From contig JADKCC010000033.1 in NCBI GenBank assembly GCA_016714785.1, forward strand, positions 1 to 64,000: a stretch of 64,000 nt of DNA, written 5' to 3'. The notes beneath the pieces were generated by a model, which searched no databases, was not told the origin of the DNA, and saw only the letters and a program-made list of their open reading frames with translations. The stretch comes from Saprospiraceae bacterium (GTDB lineage: Bacteria > Bacteroidota > Bacteroidia > Chitinophagales > Saprospiraceae). This document shows, in pieces, positions 1-10,351 of the stretch. Numbering within the stretch: the first letter of the stretch is position 1; each line of letters starts with the position of its first letter. Made by a program: the position numbers and the translations under genes.

Positions 1-163
1 ACTAACCGCTAACTGTCCAATCTCCATTTTCCCCAATCGAAAATAATTTCTAGTGCTAACGAGGCTATGTATAGCAATTTGATATATCTTTGTTTTGGCT
101 CACTGTGAGACCAGTTTAAGCATTGGTGCATTTATAGCTCGTGCGTCATTCTGAGTTGGAATG

Positions 164-195
164 TAAAAAAGCCTTGAATGTGAGGTTCAAGGCTT
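164..195 (-). terminator. Rho-independent-type hairpin, minus strand
   Basis: A 10-bp perfect stem (169-178 with 186-195) with a 7-base loop is followed on the minus strand by a run of T. No gene is recognised immediately to its right on that strand, so it is probably an orphan of a lost gene. The rest of 1-309 shows no coding region that I recognise. Confidence 0.45.
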
Positions 196-309
196 AGTTG
201 ATAATTTCAGTGGTGGAAACTTTCGCTATCCCGTTCAGAATAATATTCAGTACAAATATACATTCTCTTTGAGCCTTTTTAAATTCTTTAATCACTAAAA
301 ATTAAGAAG

Positions 310-600
310 ATGGAGAAAGAAAATGTTAAAATGGAAGTAATCAATCACAATTGTGCCAGGATTGATATCAGTAGTCGAAGCCATTTTGGCTGTTGGACAG
401 AATTAAGTGATGTCAGAGAAGTTTGGTGTATATGCTGATGATTTAGTCAGCTATTGCCTTTGGATTGTAGCTCAAAAAATGGTACCACTTCTGTGGCTAT
501 GCAAGCACTGGCTCTTAATGAAAACTTATATGTCGAACTAATCAGACACGGTTTGAAGTAGTATTGACCAATGGTAAGTTTTTAAAGAGAGAATCCCAGT
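310..600 (+). pseudogene. IS110-family transposase, N-terminal remnant
   Basis: The frame opening at ATG 310 reads MEKENVKMEVINHNCARID, the typical N-terminus of IS110/IS1111 transposases with the first catalytic Asp of the DEDD domain. It then continues only by switching frames: FGVYADDLV near 420, a degraded GTTSVAM (second acidic block) near 482, and LYVELIRHG followed by VVLTNGKF near 520-575. At least two frameshifts and in-frame stops are present, and the C-terminal half is absent, so it is a dead fragment. A C-terminal IS110 remnant lies at 19870-20870 on the other strand. It is a different copy rather than the missing half. The family call is confident; the exact end is not. Confidence 0.7.
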
Positions 601-844
601 TCACCACTTGACAAACAAAAAGAAATACCAAACCATATTACAAGCATGAAACTAAGCCCAAGCCTAAAGATAAAACAAAATACCTCTTACAAAAGCCAGT
701 GAAAGAAATATTACTAGGTTAAACAGAAAATAGATGCTTGGAAAAGTTGGTTTGGATTTCATTCATTAAATATTACTACAAACCATCTTCCACATCATAG
801 CTTTTAAGCTCCAATATAGTAGTTGTAAATCTAACATTTAGCAG
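601..844. other. No recognisable gene between IS110 remnant and DUF1826 promoter
   Basis: This stretch contains stops in all frames at short intervals. I see nothing in it beyond AT-rich sequence and possible further debris of the transposase fragment. Confidence 0.4.
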
Positions 845-852
845 TACCTTTG
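845..852 (+). promoter_or_regulatory. Bacteroidota -7 element for the DUF1826 gene
   Basis: TACCTTTG matches the TAnnTTTG consensus about 97 bp upstream of the ATG at 949. A short inverted motif, GTT(8)AAC at about 822-835, lies directly upstream and could be an operator, but it is too short to assign. Confidence 0.45.
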
Positions 853-948
853 TCTTCCAAGGCGTACAGATTTGCTGGCAATTCATTGTTGCTACTAATA
901 AAATGCCAACCGCTTATTTGTTTTTATAAAATAATAGAGTATTCCACC

Positions 949-1650
949 ATGCCATATACCGCCCATCCCAATCACCAAATCCAATATGTCCACAATTTTC
1001 AAGACTTGGTAGAAACACCTTTTCGAGGCGATACTAATGCGATTTGTTGGACTCGTGAGCTAATGGGGATTTTGGGGAGATAGTTAATTCGATGAAATTG
1101 ACGACAACATGGTCAGGAAATTCATCCGGTGACCTTCTTGAATTGGTCTTGAGCAAGAACAAGGACAGGTGTAGCGTGACATCCTTTTACATGATTGGAA
1201 GGCCTTGGAAGCGCACGGTGCATCTCCATCACCGAATATCCAATTACTATGAAAGAGATGATAGTTATCCGTTTTTTCCTACGGATGTCTATTCTTACCA
1301 TGTAGATCGTGCGCCCATTGCAGCCGATACGATCTTATGTACCTACTTCGGCGCGTGTAGTGAAATCTTGCCCAATGCTCAAGGCATACAAAAAATACTT
1401 ATTCCCGAAATACGTGATGAACTCAAAAAAATATATGATGGTGCAGATGAAGATTTCGAATCTTTTTTGATTGAAAATTTCTTTGATCTACATTATCAAG
1501 CAAATCCTGATGCACAACCTATAAAATTGGGTTTAGGCCATATAGGCAGATTGGCGATGAACCACCCCTGAAAGCAAAGTGCCTGCCATGGTGCACCAAA
1601 GAAAAGAATGGTCAGAAGAGGTTGTTGTTGATCTGTTGATAAAGGGTTGA
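949..1650 (+). pseudogene. DUF1826 family protein, frameshifted
   Basis: The reading starts MPYTAHPNHQIQYVHNFQDL and is interrupted at 1083. It resumes in other frames, and the long conserved part (1092-1571) contains ERDDSYPFFPTDVYSYHVDR, APIAADTILCTYFG, IPEIRDELKK and FFDLHYQANPDAQPI. All of these fit the DUF1826 family, whose function is not established. After GLGHIGRLAM the frame shifts again and runs to TGA at 1648-1650. At least three indels break the gene. Either it is decayed or the sequence carries indel errors; the conserved residues are otherwise well kept, which favours recent breakage or error. Confidence 0.6.
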
Positions 1651-1827
1651 ATGGTATCGAAAATTCCCTTTCTAGTAAAAGTTTTCAACCTCAAACAGTT
1701 AGTAAATTCCTAGCCTGATTTTTGTGCAAAGTACAAAGAAATGGAATTCTAATTTTTACATAATCCATCTTAAGTCAAATCAAGCAATTGAATAATGCAT
1801 TGAAGATATAAGTTTAGACGGTTTTAG

Positions 1828-2088
1828 AACAAAGATGGAATATATGTTTTCTGGTATAATTCTGTAATTAATGATGATGTCAGTTTTGATATAGTACTAA
1901 AGAACTATTTTGTATTATTATACAAGAGCTTATCTTTGAATTTTAATTGGGAATTAAGATATCATGAATACTTTAATTTTGAAGTAGTTGTCGATGATAA
2001 ATTATCAAGGTTTGTGTTAAATATAACAAAATGGATTATTTCCCATTCGAGATGTCTATTTCCTTATTATTATAAATATTTTACATGA
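1828..2088 (+). other. Open frame fragment overlapping operator A
   Basis: From 1828 to the TGA at 2086-2088 there are 86 sense codons rich in Phe, Tyr, Asn and Trp, without an ATG start. It may be the tail of a broken gene whose upstream frame ends at the TAG at 1825. Operator A and its -7 element lie within it, so it could also be chance in AT-rich DNA. No family is recognised. The stretch 1651-1827 shows nothing else. Confidence 0.25.
1892..1938 (+). promoter_or_regulatory. Operator A plus -7 element
   Basis: The 16-bp imperfect palindrome TAGTACTAAAGAACTA (1892-1907) has six of eight base pairs symmetric. A TTTG at 1909-1912 sits in the -33 position, and TATCTTTG (1931-1938) is a perfect -7 element. 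The operator lies 23 bp upstream of the -7 element and would be centred near -43, where class II activators bind. It precedes the histidine kinase gene. Confidence 0.6.
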
Positions 2089-2097
2089 TAAATACAG

Positions 2098-3902
2098 ATG
2101 AAAAATACAAAATATTTACATTTATTTCTACTGCCGATTATTTTCATTTTCTACAGATGCTCCGATATTGACGAGTTTCAGAGCTATAACATTTATCAAT
2201 ATAATGATCTAAGTTCAACTTTAGATACCAATAAAATTTATTCACTTTTTGACATGGTGGATCTACACCTTGATGAATCACGGTATGATAGCGCTCAAAT
2301 ATATTTAGGTAAAATAAGTGAAATCATCCCTTTAAATAATGTATCCAAATTAAAATATTTTCTTCTATTAAGAGGCAATCCGAGATATATTATTATAATA
2401 ACCTGCATAAACTTGGACTCGTAGAAAGTAAAAAGGCTTTATCATTAGCGCAGGCTATCAATGATAGTGTATTATTGGCTGATGCCTATAATTTTTAGGG
2501 TTATTTCATTACAATATAGATAGTTTGGATGAATCAGTATTAAACTACTTTGAAGGAATCAAACACATTCAGAAAAGTAAAAACCTAATAAATATATCAT
2601 AATTTCTGCGAGTCACATCATTTATATGGCAATTTGCAAGAAGTTTATTTCAAATTAGAAAGATATACTGATGCTTGGGATAACTTTAATTTATCTTTAC
2701 GGAAGGCAAAAGCTCTAAATCAATTTAGGGCTATGGCAGTCGCAAATGCAGGATTAGGAGATGTCTGTTATATTAAGAAACAATATGATACCGCCATAAA
2801 ATACTATGATGAAAGTAAAATATATGCCTTAGAATCAAAAAATTATGATATTGCTCTTGTTTGCTATAGTGGTATAGCCAAGTGTGAATTAGTAAAATCA
2901 AATGAACAGGCAGTAAAAATAAATCTTAAATTAGGATATGACCTAATAAAAAATCAGCCCGATATTAATCGCAAATATGTTTTAAAATTTTTGGATGATG
3001 GCATTGATATCAATAAAAACATGGGTAAAGTTGATGATCTAACTATGGCTTATGATAATGTAATGACAAATGATGTTTTTAATGGCTCCGGGATAACAAG
3101 ATATTTAGTAAGTACTTTGAATTCAAGAATCATTTGGGAGAATACACTACTAAAACGCCTGATTAATTACGAAAAGAGTAAAAATTATACTAAATATATG
3201 GCTTATACGATTATGATGGTATCTTCTACGATTATTTTGGGATTAATTTTTGGATTTACATTTTTCGGAGACATTATAAACTTAAAATTCAATTGGCAGA
3301 AATCAAACAATCAATCAGTAAAGACTTGCATGACGAACTTGGACTCAGACTCACTTCTTCCAATTATTTACTTTACAATATGACTTTCCAAACAACTCCC
3401 GAAATGGATAAGGAATTAAAAGAGTCATCGGACTGAATTCTAAGATGGTTGCGCAAATGTGATATTATATGGTCTATGGATGAGACCAAAGATGATATAA
3501 TGGAGGTTTACTGCGGATTTAAAAGCAATTTTTAAAAGAATTTTAGAAGTAATCACCAACTACAAGGTCAATTTAATATTACCGTAGAAAAAAAGTGTTA
3601 TAAAAATTAATGGTTTTAAGAAGAAATGTTTTAATGTGCATGAAGAAGTTTTAAACAATGCAGTCAAACATGGAAATCCAACTATGATTGATATAGATTT
3701 ATCTTGGACAAAGGCCAATCTGAACCTCCTCATTAAAGATAATGGTTTAGGGTTTGCGAAAAGAATCATCTAATCCAATGGAAGAAATGGGATCAAAAGC
3801 ATACAAAAACGAGTCAAGAGTTGTGGTGGAAAAGTATCTTTTTATAATGATGGTGGAGCAAATGTTTTTATAAGTTCCTTTGGTTTAAAGGGTGACGTGT
3901 GA
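2098..3902 (+). pseudogene. TPR-containing sensor histidine kinase, frameshifted
   Basis: A membrane-associated sensor would autophosphorylate on His and pass phosphate to the response regulator at 3975. The N-terminus (MKNTKYLHLFLLPIIFIFYR) ends in a lipobox-like Cys, followed by TPR-like helices in two frames (2200-2424 and 2634-3080). Next come a transmembrane segment near 3200-3270, the HisKA_3 box LHDELG near 3330, and an HATPase domain. The latter shows EEVLNNAVKHGN near 3650, the G1 box IKDNGLGF near 3735 and NGRNGIKSIQKR near 3780. Frame changes occur near 2390, 2600, 3270, 3430 and 3770, so no intact product is encoded. The domain order matches the Bacteroidota TPR-kinase/NarL type. 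Confidence 0.7.
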
Positions 3903-3911
3903 TAAGAAAGC

Positions 3912-3958
3912 TAGTACTAAAGAACTATTTAAATTATTTAAATATTAGCCTATCTTTG
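3912..3958 (+). promoter_or_regulatory. Operator B plus -7 element
   Basis: The same 16-bp palindrome as operator A (3912-3927) lies exactly 23 bp upstream of a perfect -7 element TATCTTTG (3951-3958). The ATG of the response regulator follows at 3975. This arrangement suggests autoregulation. Confidence 0.6.
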
Positions 3959-3974
3959 AGCTTTATCACTTATT

Positions 3975-4610
3975 ATGACAAACCATCAAAAATCCATCTA
4001 TATCATAGAAGATCAGGATATCATCAGAAATGGTATTGTTGGACTATTGTCGCATAGTCGGTGGTTTGAACAAGTATTGAGTTTTAGTTCAGGTGAAGAA
4101 ATTATAGAACAAATCCCAACTTTAAATCCCGCCAATATCATATTAGTGGATATCGGACTTCCAGTATAGATGGTATTGAAACAATGAAACTCTTATTGGA
4201 CGTCTGGCCTGCAAGCAGAATTTTGATATTTACGATATATGAAGATGATAAATATGTTTTTGATGCCTTAAAATATGGCGCTATGGGATACATACTCAAG
4301 AGCGAATCACCAGAAAATATTTTGGCGTCCATCCGAGATGTCTTAGATGGTGGGGTACCTATGAGTCGTGGTATAGCCATAAAATCATCACCTCTTTCAG
4401 AGTAAAAGGAAAGCGGCCACCTGAATCAACTTACAACTCCCCGGGAAAGCAGACCTAAAACTACTTGCTGGAAGGATACCTAAGCAAAGAGATTGCGAAC
4501 AAACTCAATTATGACGCTAAGTACCGTAAAACCACTTGCAAAATATTTACCTAAAACTACATGTCCAAAATAGAAGTGAAGCGATTATCAAGTATTTTAA
4601 TCGAAAATAA
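3975..4610 (+). pseudogene. NarL/LuxR-type response regulator, frameshifted
   Basis: The receiver domain starts MTNHQKSIYIIEDQDIIRNG, with the acidic pair E-D near residue 13 and the phosphoacceptor Asp in ILVDIGLP near residue 56. A frameshift near 4165 moves the reading to a second frame with ILIFTIYEDDKYVFDALKYG and AMGYILKSES, the C-terminal half of the receiver, ending at 4405. The LuxR-type HTH follows in other frames: LTTP, a recognition segment near LAGGYLSKEIANKLN, and SEAIIKYF before TAA 4608-4610. It partners the kinase just upstream. It is the obvious candidate to bind the repeated palindrome, but that is inference. There are at least three indels. Confidence 0.7.
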
Positions 4611-4641
4611 AATAGCCACATTTTGTTTTAAATACTTATGA

Positions 4642-4702
4642 TATAACTAAAGTTATAGTACTAAAGAACTATTGTGGGGCATGATTTATGGGTTTACCTT
4701 TG
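4642..4702 (+). promoter_or_regulatory. Operator C with extra palindrome and -7 element
   Basis: The third identical copy of the palindrome (4656-4671) is 23 bp upstream of TACCTTTG (4695-4702). Directly upstream is a perfect 14-bp dyad ATAACTAAAGTTAT (4643-4656) that shares the ACTAAAG core 14 bp away. This site may therefore bind two dimers. The secreted hydrolase region starts at 4731. Confidence 0.6.
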
Positions 4703-4730
4703 TCGTATTAATTTATAAAATTATTATATC

Positions 4731-7700
4731 ATGAATCATATGATACAAATTAAGTACAAAACAAATTGTTTGAATTATAAAGAATACTACATTTATTGTG
4801 TAAAATTAATAATTTAATAAAGTTGGTAAAGTATTTTTATTATATTGTTTATGAATATAAATGGACAATCTCAAAATTCTAATTTTGACATAATTGTTAG
4901 TCATAAATCAGATGCATACCCAATTTATTTTAAAGAAGTAAAAAGATTCAATCAACAATACATAAATCCAACGGGGTACTTAATTTCTGTTCGAGCCAAA
5001 GACACCAAAGCGATCCAAGATTTAAAAGAGAAAATTGCTTCATGGGTTAAATTAAACAAACCTGTGCAATCTTTAGAACAAAGATTGGCTTATCTTGAAG
5101 ATAAAGAAGGAATTAAAAGTACATCTTATAAATTTGAAGCAGTTAATTACAAATTTTCAAATACAAGCAATTCCAGTGCAAAGTACCCAAGGGAAAAATT
5201 AAAATTATTGGGGTAGTAAAATATAAAAATGGTGTATCTAAATCATTAAATACAGTGATAACCATTCATGATTATCTTATTGTTGCAATGGGAGATTCAT
5301 ACATTTCTGGCGAGAAATCCAAAGAAAAATTTAGCAAATCAATTAATTGATGTCAAATGCGATCACACAACTACCTTTGATAATTGATTCTTACGGTAAA
5401 AAACCTCCCAAACAATAAAGATCAATGGCAAGAATCAAATGCTCAAGATCTTTAAACAATGAAGCAAATTTGGCATCAAAGATGTATAGTGGAAAGGATA
5501 GGAAACACATATAATTTAATTCGATTTGTTTCATTTGCTCACTCTGGTGCTAAAATAAGTGATGGGCTTGTAAACTATAATCATGATAAAGGCAGAAGAT
5601 GATTTATAAAACTTGGTCAAGTGGATGAAGCATACAACAATATTGAAAACAGTAAAATTGACGTATTGATTTTAAGTATTGGAGGCAATGACGTTAATTT
5701 TGCTGATGGTCTAAGAAATATTTATTAACTGATTGGTCGGACAATGACTACAGCAAAAATTAGAAAATGCTACAGAAAGAAAAAGACTTGAAAATGAATT
5801 TAAAAGATTTGGCCTTATTGGACCAAAATATAAAATCACTAAATTCCAAATTAAAGAAGCTAAATTATAATAAAATTTTGATCACAGAATACCCAGTTGG
5901 CCTATTTGAAACAACTAAAAATGGTAAAGTTATTGACACCGCCTGTGGTGTATTTAAGTCATTCGTGTCAAGGTTTACATTTGAGAAAGAAATTTGGCCA
6001 AATAGCCGAGAATGTTACTAATTTGACAACTTTACCAAATGCAAGCTCCGAAGATATTCAAAAATTTGACGATATTATTAAATATCAAATGGGCGTTGCG
6101 ATATTGGGTGGAGAAACTACTAAACCATTTTATTATGATCATTATGGTAAAAACGAAGAGATATATAAATATAAAAAAATCATTAACACCGATAAAATAG
6201 CAAGTAAAAATATAGATTACTTAGGTAAGGAACTTTCACAAAGTTGATTTTATAAAGATGCTATTACCTGTTAAAAGCAGTAGGGTGGGTTACCAGAGAT
6301 TTTAGAAGGTATTTCAAATGGTATTGAAAGAACATTTAAAACTGTTTGTTTTGGTGTTCTAATGATGGGGCAAAACTAAGTGCAATAGATTGTTGGTATC
6401 CTGTTACAAAAAATAAAGAAACCGTTTGTGGTATTGTAGAGGAGAATTCTAAAATTTGTAGCCAAGATTATGTACACACAGTCATAACAAAAGATAAAGA
6501 TTACAATATTACAATTTCGCCAAATGAATTTTTCAAAAATTTCAAGCAAAATAAAAGAATTCAAAAACAAAAAGAAAGTATTGAAGGAGAAGCTTATTTG
6601 ATTCAAGAAAATAGTAACTCAATTCGACCGTTAAATCCAAGATTAATCTCTATTAAAAGGAATGAAAATGTTTGTTTGTTTGGGGCATGGGTTGGAGATA
6701 TATTTGACATATATGATTTTAATTTGGGTGGAAATATGATAATTAGGGAAAATAATGAAATTCATCCAATCAACCAACTTTGGTATAAAGATAACAATAA
6801 AACATTACTTACTGCAATGGTTGATGGAACTGGTTATTTTGATATAAAAGATAGGAATGGGACCCAAGTTGAAGCTTCAGGTTTAAATCAAAAAATGAGT
6901 TTTTATAAAGCTTTTCTAATTCCTTCTGATTGTGTTGAAAACGAAATTATTAATTATTATCACATCAATAGTGAATCTTTTAAGCATTCTGACATCCTTG
7001 CAACAAAAGAAAAAGATGATGTTTATTTATTAACAATAAATGGAAAAACATTATTGAATATTAAGGATAAAAGCCAACTTCAGAACCCCATTCTATAACT
7101 TTTTGACCAAGTAAAGAAAGACCAGATGGGTCTATTCAAGAGGTATTTGGTAATAGAAACTGAAAAGAATGTCAAAACGTGGTGGTTCCATAAATGTTAC
7201 TTATATCTTCTACAAATATGGCTTCTTTTGGCCTTTATAGCTTAGAATAATATACTAAATAGAACCAGTGAAGGCATTTTAGGTCAATTTTCTTCTGAAC
7301 AAAAATGGATAGTAGGGATTTTAATGGTGATAGTAAAGATGACTTATTAGTATTGTCAGGTAAACAAGGAATGAGACTAATTTTGTACTTCATATTTCAA
7401 AAGTTGAAGGTTTAGGATTTAATTCAAAACAAGGGACGGTTGCAATAATTTTAATGATGGAAAATGGATGAGTGGTGATATAAATGGAGATGGTAAAGAT
7501 GATATAATTAATATTTATAAAAGCTCATCAAATAAGGCTTTGGTTACTACATTATTGTCAACAGGAACTTATTTCAAAAAAATTAGAATCCACAAGTTTT
7601 AGACAAATATTGGAGTTCACAAAATTGGATGGCCAAAGATGTAAATGGTGATGGAAAAGTAGATCTAATTAATTTTTATGAACACGTAAGTGGTAAATCT

Positions 7701-8204
7701 AGAGTTTGGGCACATTTAAACACAGATAATGGATTTCAGGTTGATAAAAAGGATATTTCTATGATTAATTTTAACGTAAAAAATAATCCTTATGAAATTA
7801 TAGTTTCAGATTTTAACGCGGATGGCAAATCAGATTTTGTATTAGTATCTGAGGGGGATGGGACTCTAAATATTATGCATATATTTGGTGGTGAAAATGG
7901 ATTTAAAGATAGTCCCACATCATCATATAAAATTAGTGGAGCTGGTTTTAGTGAGGCCCAAATATGGAAAGGCAATGATACAAACGGTGATGGTTTATCA
8001 GAATTGATATGTATTAATCCTAATGGTTTTGGAGATGCATTAGCATGGGAATTCTCCTAATGGGTGAAAAATTTGTTAGAAACCAAAACAATTATAAGCA
8101 CAATTAAAGGTATAAGGGACAATGAAAATTTATATTTTTCCGGGGATTTTAATGGAGACGGTAAAGCAGATATTATAAATATCATGGAGTATCCGCTAGA
8201 GTAA
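4731..8204 (+). pseudogene. Secreted SGNH/GDSL hydrolase with FG-GAP/VCBS repeats, many frameshifts
   Basis: Fragments in successive frames read as one secreted esterase-like protein. VAMGDSYISGE near 5285 is the GDSL block I with the nucleophile Ser, and ILSIGGNDVNFADG near 5670 is the GxND block III. Next comes a region of unknown type (6346-7098). From about 7310 there are repeated DxNxDGxxD calcium-binding motifs (DVNGDGKVD, DFNADGKSD, DTNGDGLSE, DFNGDGKAD), typical of FG-GAP/VCBS beta-propellers. At least eight frame changes are needed, so no intact product can be made from this sequence. Operator C lies directly upstream, making it the likely output gene of the two-component pair. Two adjacent genes rather than one fusion cannot be excluded. 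Confidence 0.6.
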
Positions 8205-8253
8205 CTTTATTAGACAATCATTCTTTTTTTAATCATTCATTTAAATTTTTATC

Positions 8254-8819
8254 ATGAAAAAGTTAGTTTTATTTTTTTACTTTTTAAGTTTTTCTATTTT
8301 AGGTTTTTCACAAAATAAAATGAAGCTGCCAAATGGCATTACCATTATTGAAGTAATAAATCAGTCTGGTACTACTTCATATTCAGCTACTAATTCTACA
8401 GGACAATCCGTTCCTGTTAAAGTTGTAAACGCCAAAAAGCTAATAAGGACAATATGGACAAGTCTTTATGTGGCAAGAAATGTTCTTTTATCTGTTATGA
8501 ATGTGGAACAAGTTCTTCACGAGAATTATGTTGTGGTTGCCTTTGTGGTATTAATGCTGGAAAGGAAGTACTTCTTGAGAAAGTAAAGGGTATTGATAAA
8601 GTACATTCTGAAAATGGTTTAACAATCTACAGGAGAAGTGAAGGTAAAAAAACTTCATACATTGGATTGGATAAAGATAATAAAGTGATTGCCCTAAAGG
8701 TAAAGAGTCCCAAAAAAAATCCTAAAGGTCCAATAGTTAATCCTGGTGATTCATGTTGGTCTTGCACAAAAAAGAGGAAAACAACTGAGTGTACATTTTT
8801 TCCATGTCCTACTAAATAA
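8254..8819 (+). CDS. Small secreted Cys-rich protein, one frameshift
   Basis: The product starts with a clear signal peptide (MKKLVLFFYFLSFSILGFSQ). One A appears to be missing from the run in gccaaaaag near 8435. Adding it joins the first frame to the second and gives about 188 residues. The second part carries a dense cysteine cluster (CGKKCSFICYECG, then CCGCLCG) near residues 67-92 and two more Cys pairs at the C-terminus. The cluster could form disulfides or bind metal. I know no family for it. It follows the hydrolase region by 50 bp. If the missing base is a sequencing error the gene is intact. Confidence 0.5.
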
Positions 8820-8824
8820 TCTTT

Positions 8825-8909
8825 GAGTCCACTCTGAAATGTGCAGAGTGATGTATCTTTAAATTAAACACGAATCTTTCAAAATTTTATTTACATGCAG
8901 AGTGGACTC
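8825..8909 (+). terminator. Two mutually exclusive hairpins after the Cys-rich gene
   Basis: GAGTCCACTCTG (8825-8836) is perfectly complementary to CAGAGTGGACTC (8898-8909), 61 bases downstream. Its inner half ACTCTG can instead pair with CAGAGT (8844-8849) in a tight hairpin. The long form is followed by TTGTTT. It may be a terminator or a switch-like element; the function is unknown. Confidence 0.35.
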
Positions 8910-8941
8910 TTGTTTAATAAATTACTAAAATTAGACAAAAA

Positions 8942-9483
8942 ATGCAGCTTCATAAAATCATAACACTATCCTACATCATTCTAAATTTATTTTTCATAGA
9001 TATAATAAACTTCCAACCACAAAAAACAATCATCCAAATCCATAGCATGAAGTGCATATACTCTGATGATTATGGAAAGAATGAAGAGCTTTATGGACGA
9101 GTTTGGGCATTAAATTTGAGAACTTACCGAACAGTAGAAAATGCAATTGAATACTTCAAAAGGAGGAGTTGATTAAAATTGGTGACGGCAGTGGCGAAAT
9201 ACTGAATATATCTCGGAATTCACATATCACACTTAAGAAAAATGAGAGTCATATATGGTACAAATTGATAAAAGAGATGACAATAAAGCCTAATGATAAA
9301 ATTATAGTCATTGGTGAACTTATTGACCGAGACTGGAATAATCCAGACGATAAGCTGATGTCTACTGGGTCTGTTTGGTATAAGATGGTGGATTTAGCAA
9401 AGTTAAATGGTGCAGCGTATCAAGTGGATTTGAGCTTTAGAAACAAACAATCTAGGGTAGATATGCTTATTTTTGTAAAGTAA
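8942..9483 (+). CDS. Hypothetical secreted protein, one frameshift
   Basis: The N-terminus (MQLHKIITLSYIILNLFF) looks like a signal peptide. The first frame stops at 9172. The neighbouring frame continues from about 9160 (QKEELIKIGDGSGEI) to TAA 9481-9483, so a single indel in the AAAAGGAGGAG stretch splits a protein of about 180 residues. It contains DDYGKNEELYGR near residue 40 and DRDWNNPDDKLM near residue 140. These acidic loops resemble calcium-binding C2-like sandwiches in secreted Bacteroidota proteins. A DHYGKNEEIYK segment in the broken hydrolase (near 6140) is similar, hinting at a shared domain. No firm family assignment. Confidence 0.45.
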
Positions 9484-9488
9484 AATAA

Positions 9489-10316
9489 ATGAGTTTAGTA
9501 CAAAATATATTTAACTTAAAATTAAAGCGTATTGTTGCTATTTTGGGTTTGTCTATCTTTTTCTTTTCATGTTCTATTAGAAAAGAAAAATTTCCTACAG
9601 ATATTCCTAATGTTGAGATCAAAATATTAAACTTAGATGAACTTAAAAATTTCTCGGTAAACCTTGGATGCAATATGGTCAAAATTCATCTGAAGTCAAC
9701 AGGAGAATTTAAAAGAAAGAGTAAATTGATTATTTTCCTAAAAGATGGCTATACTGCTAATTACAATGTCACATTGGGCCCCATTGAGATTGAAGGAATG
9801 CAGTTGTTAGATACTCTCATTGTGTATTCTTCTAACGAATTTGTAGACAGACCAAAAGATTGTGATTTTGGTCTTGTTAAACTTAAAGTTCTAAGTGGAA
9901 AATTTGAGCAAGAATTTGTACAATCAAAAGATGATTTAAAAGGGAATTCAAGAAATGTCATAGGAGAGTACAGATATTATCAAAGCCAGTGTGTCTATAC
10001 TGATGGTGGTGTTTATAAATACATTATTAATAAGAATCTTAATGCAACAAGAGAGCCCATTAAAGACAAATTTGGCCTTTTACCAAATTCCGGATTAATG
10101 GTTATTGATTCTTTAACATCAAAAAAAATGTCAAAGGATGAATTTCTTTCTTTTCTTAAAATATGTAGAAATATTCAAAAACTTCAAAAAGAGAATTTGG
10201 GAAATAACAAAGGTACCGGGGTATTAAAATTTGATCGAAGCAATATACCATTATTTGTACCTCATAATTCATTAGAAAAGGTTCAACTTGATTCATTATT
10301 TGACACCATCTTTTAA
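9489..10316 (+). CDS. Hypothetical lipoprotein
   Basis: This intact 275-residue protein has a lipoprotein signal (LGLSIFFFSCS, Cys near residue 29), so it should be anchored in the periplasm or outer membrane. The mature part is rich in beta-strand-like alternation up to about residue 160 and ends in a charged helical region (FLKICRNIQKLQKEN). I recognise no family. It starts 5 bp after the previous gene and probably shares its transcript. It is one of the few unbroken genes in the first 20 kb. Confidence 0.6.
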   Translation: MSLVQNIFNLKLKRIVAILGLSIFFFSCSIRKEKFPTDIPNVEIKILNLDELKNFSVNLGCNMVKIHLKSTGEFKRKSKLIIFLKDGYTANYNVTLGPIEIEGMQLLDTLIVYSSNEFVDRPKDCDFGLVKLKVLSGKFEQEFVQSKDDLKGNSRNVIGEYRYYQSQCVYTDGGVYKYIINKNLNATREPIKDKFGLLPNSGLMVIDSLTSKKMSKDEFLSFLKICRNIQKLQKENLGNNKGTGVLKFDRSNIPLFVPHNSLEKVQLDSLFDTIF

Positions 10317-10351
10317 GCAAATAGACAAACAGAAATTCAAAAATTCATAAC

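Noticed and set aside
850..948. Extension of the DUF1826 frame upstream to 850
   Set aside because: The -7 element at 845-852 puts the transcript start after this point, and the conserved protein begins at 949.
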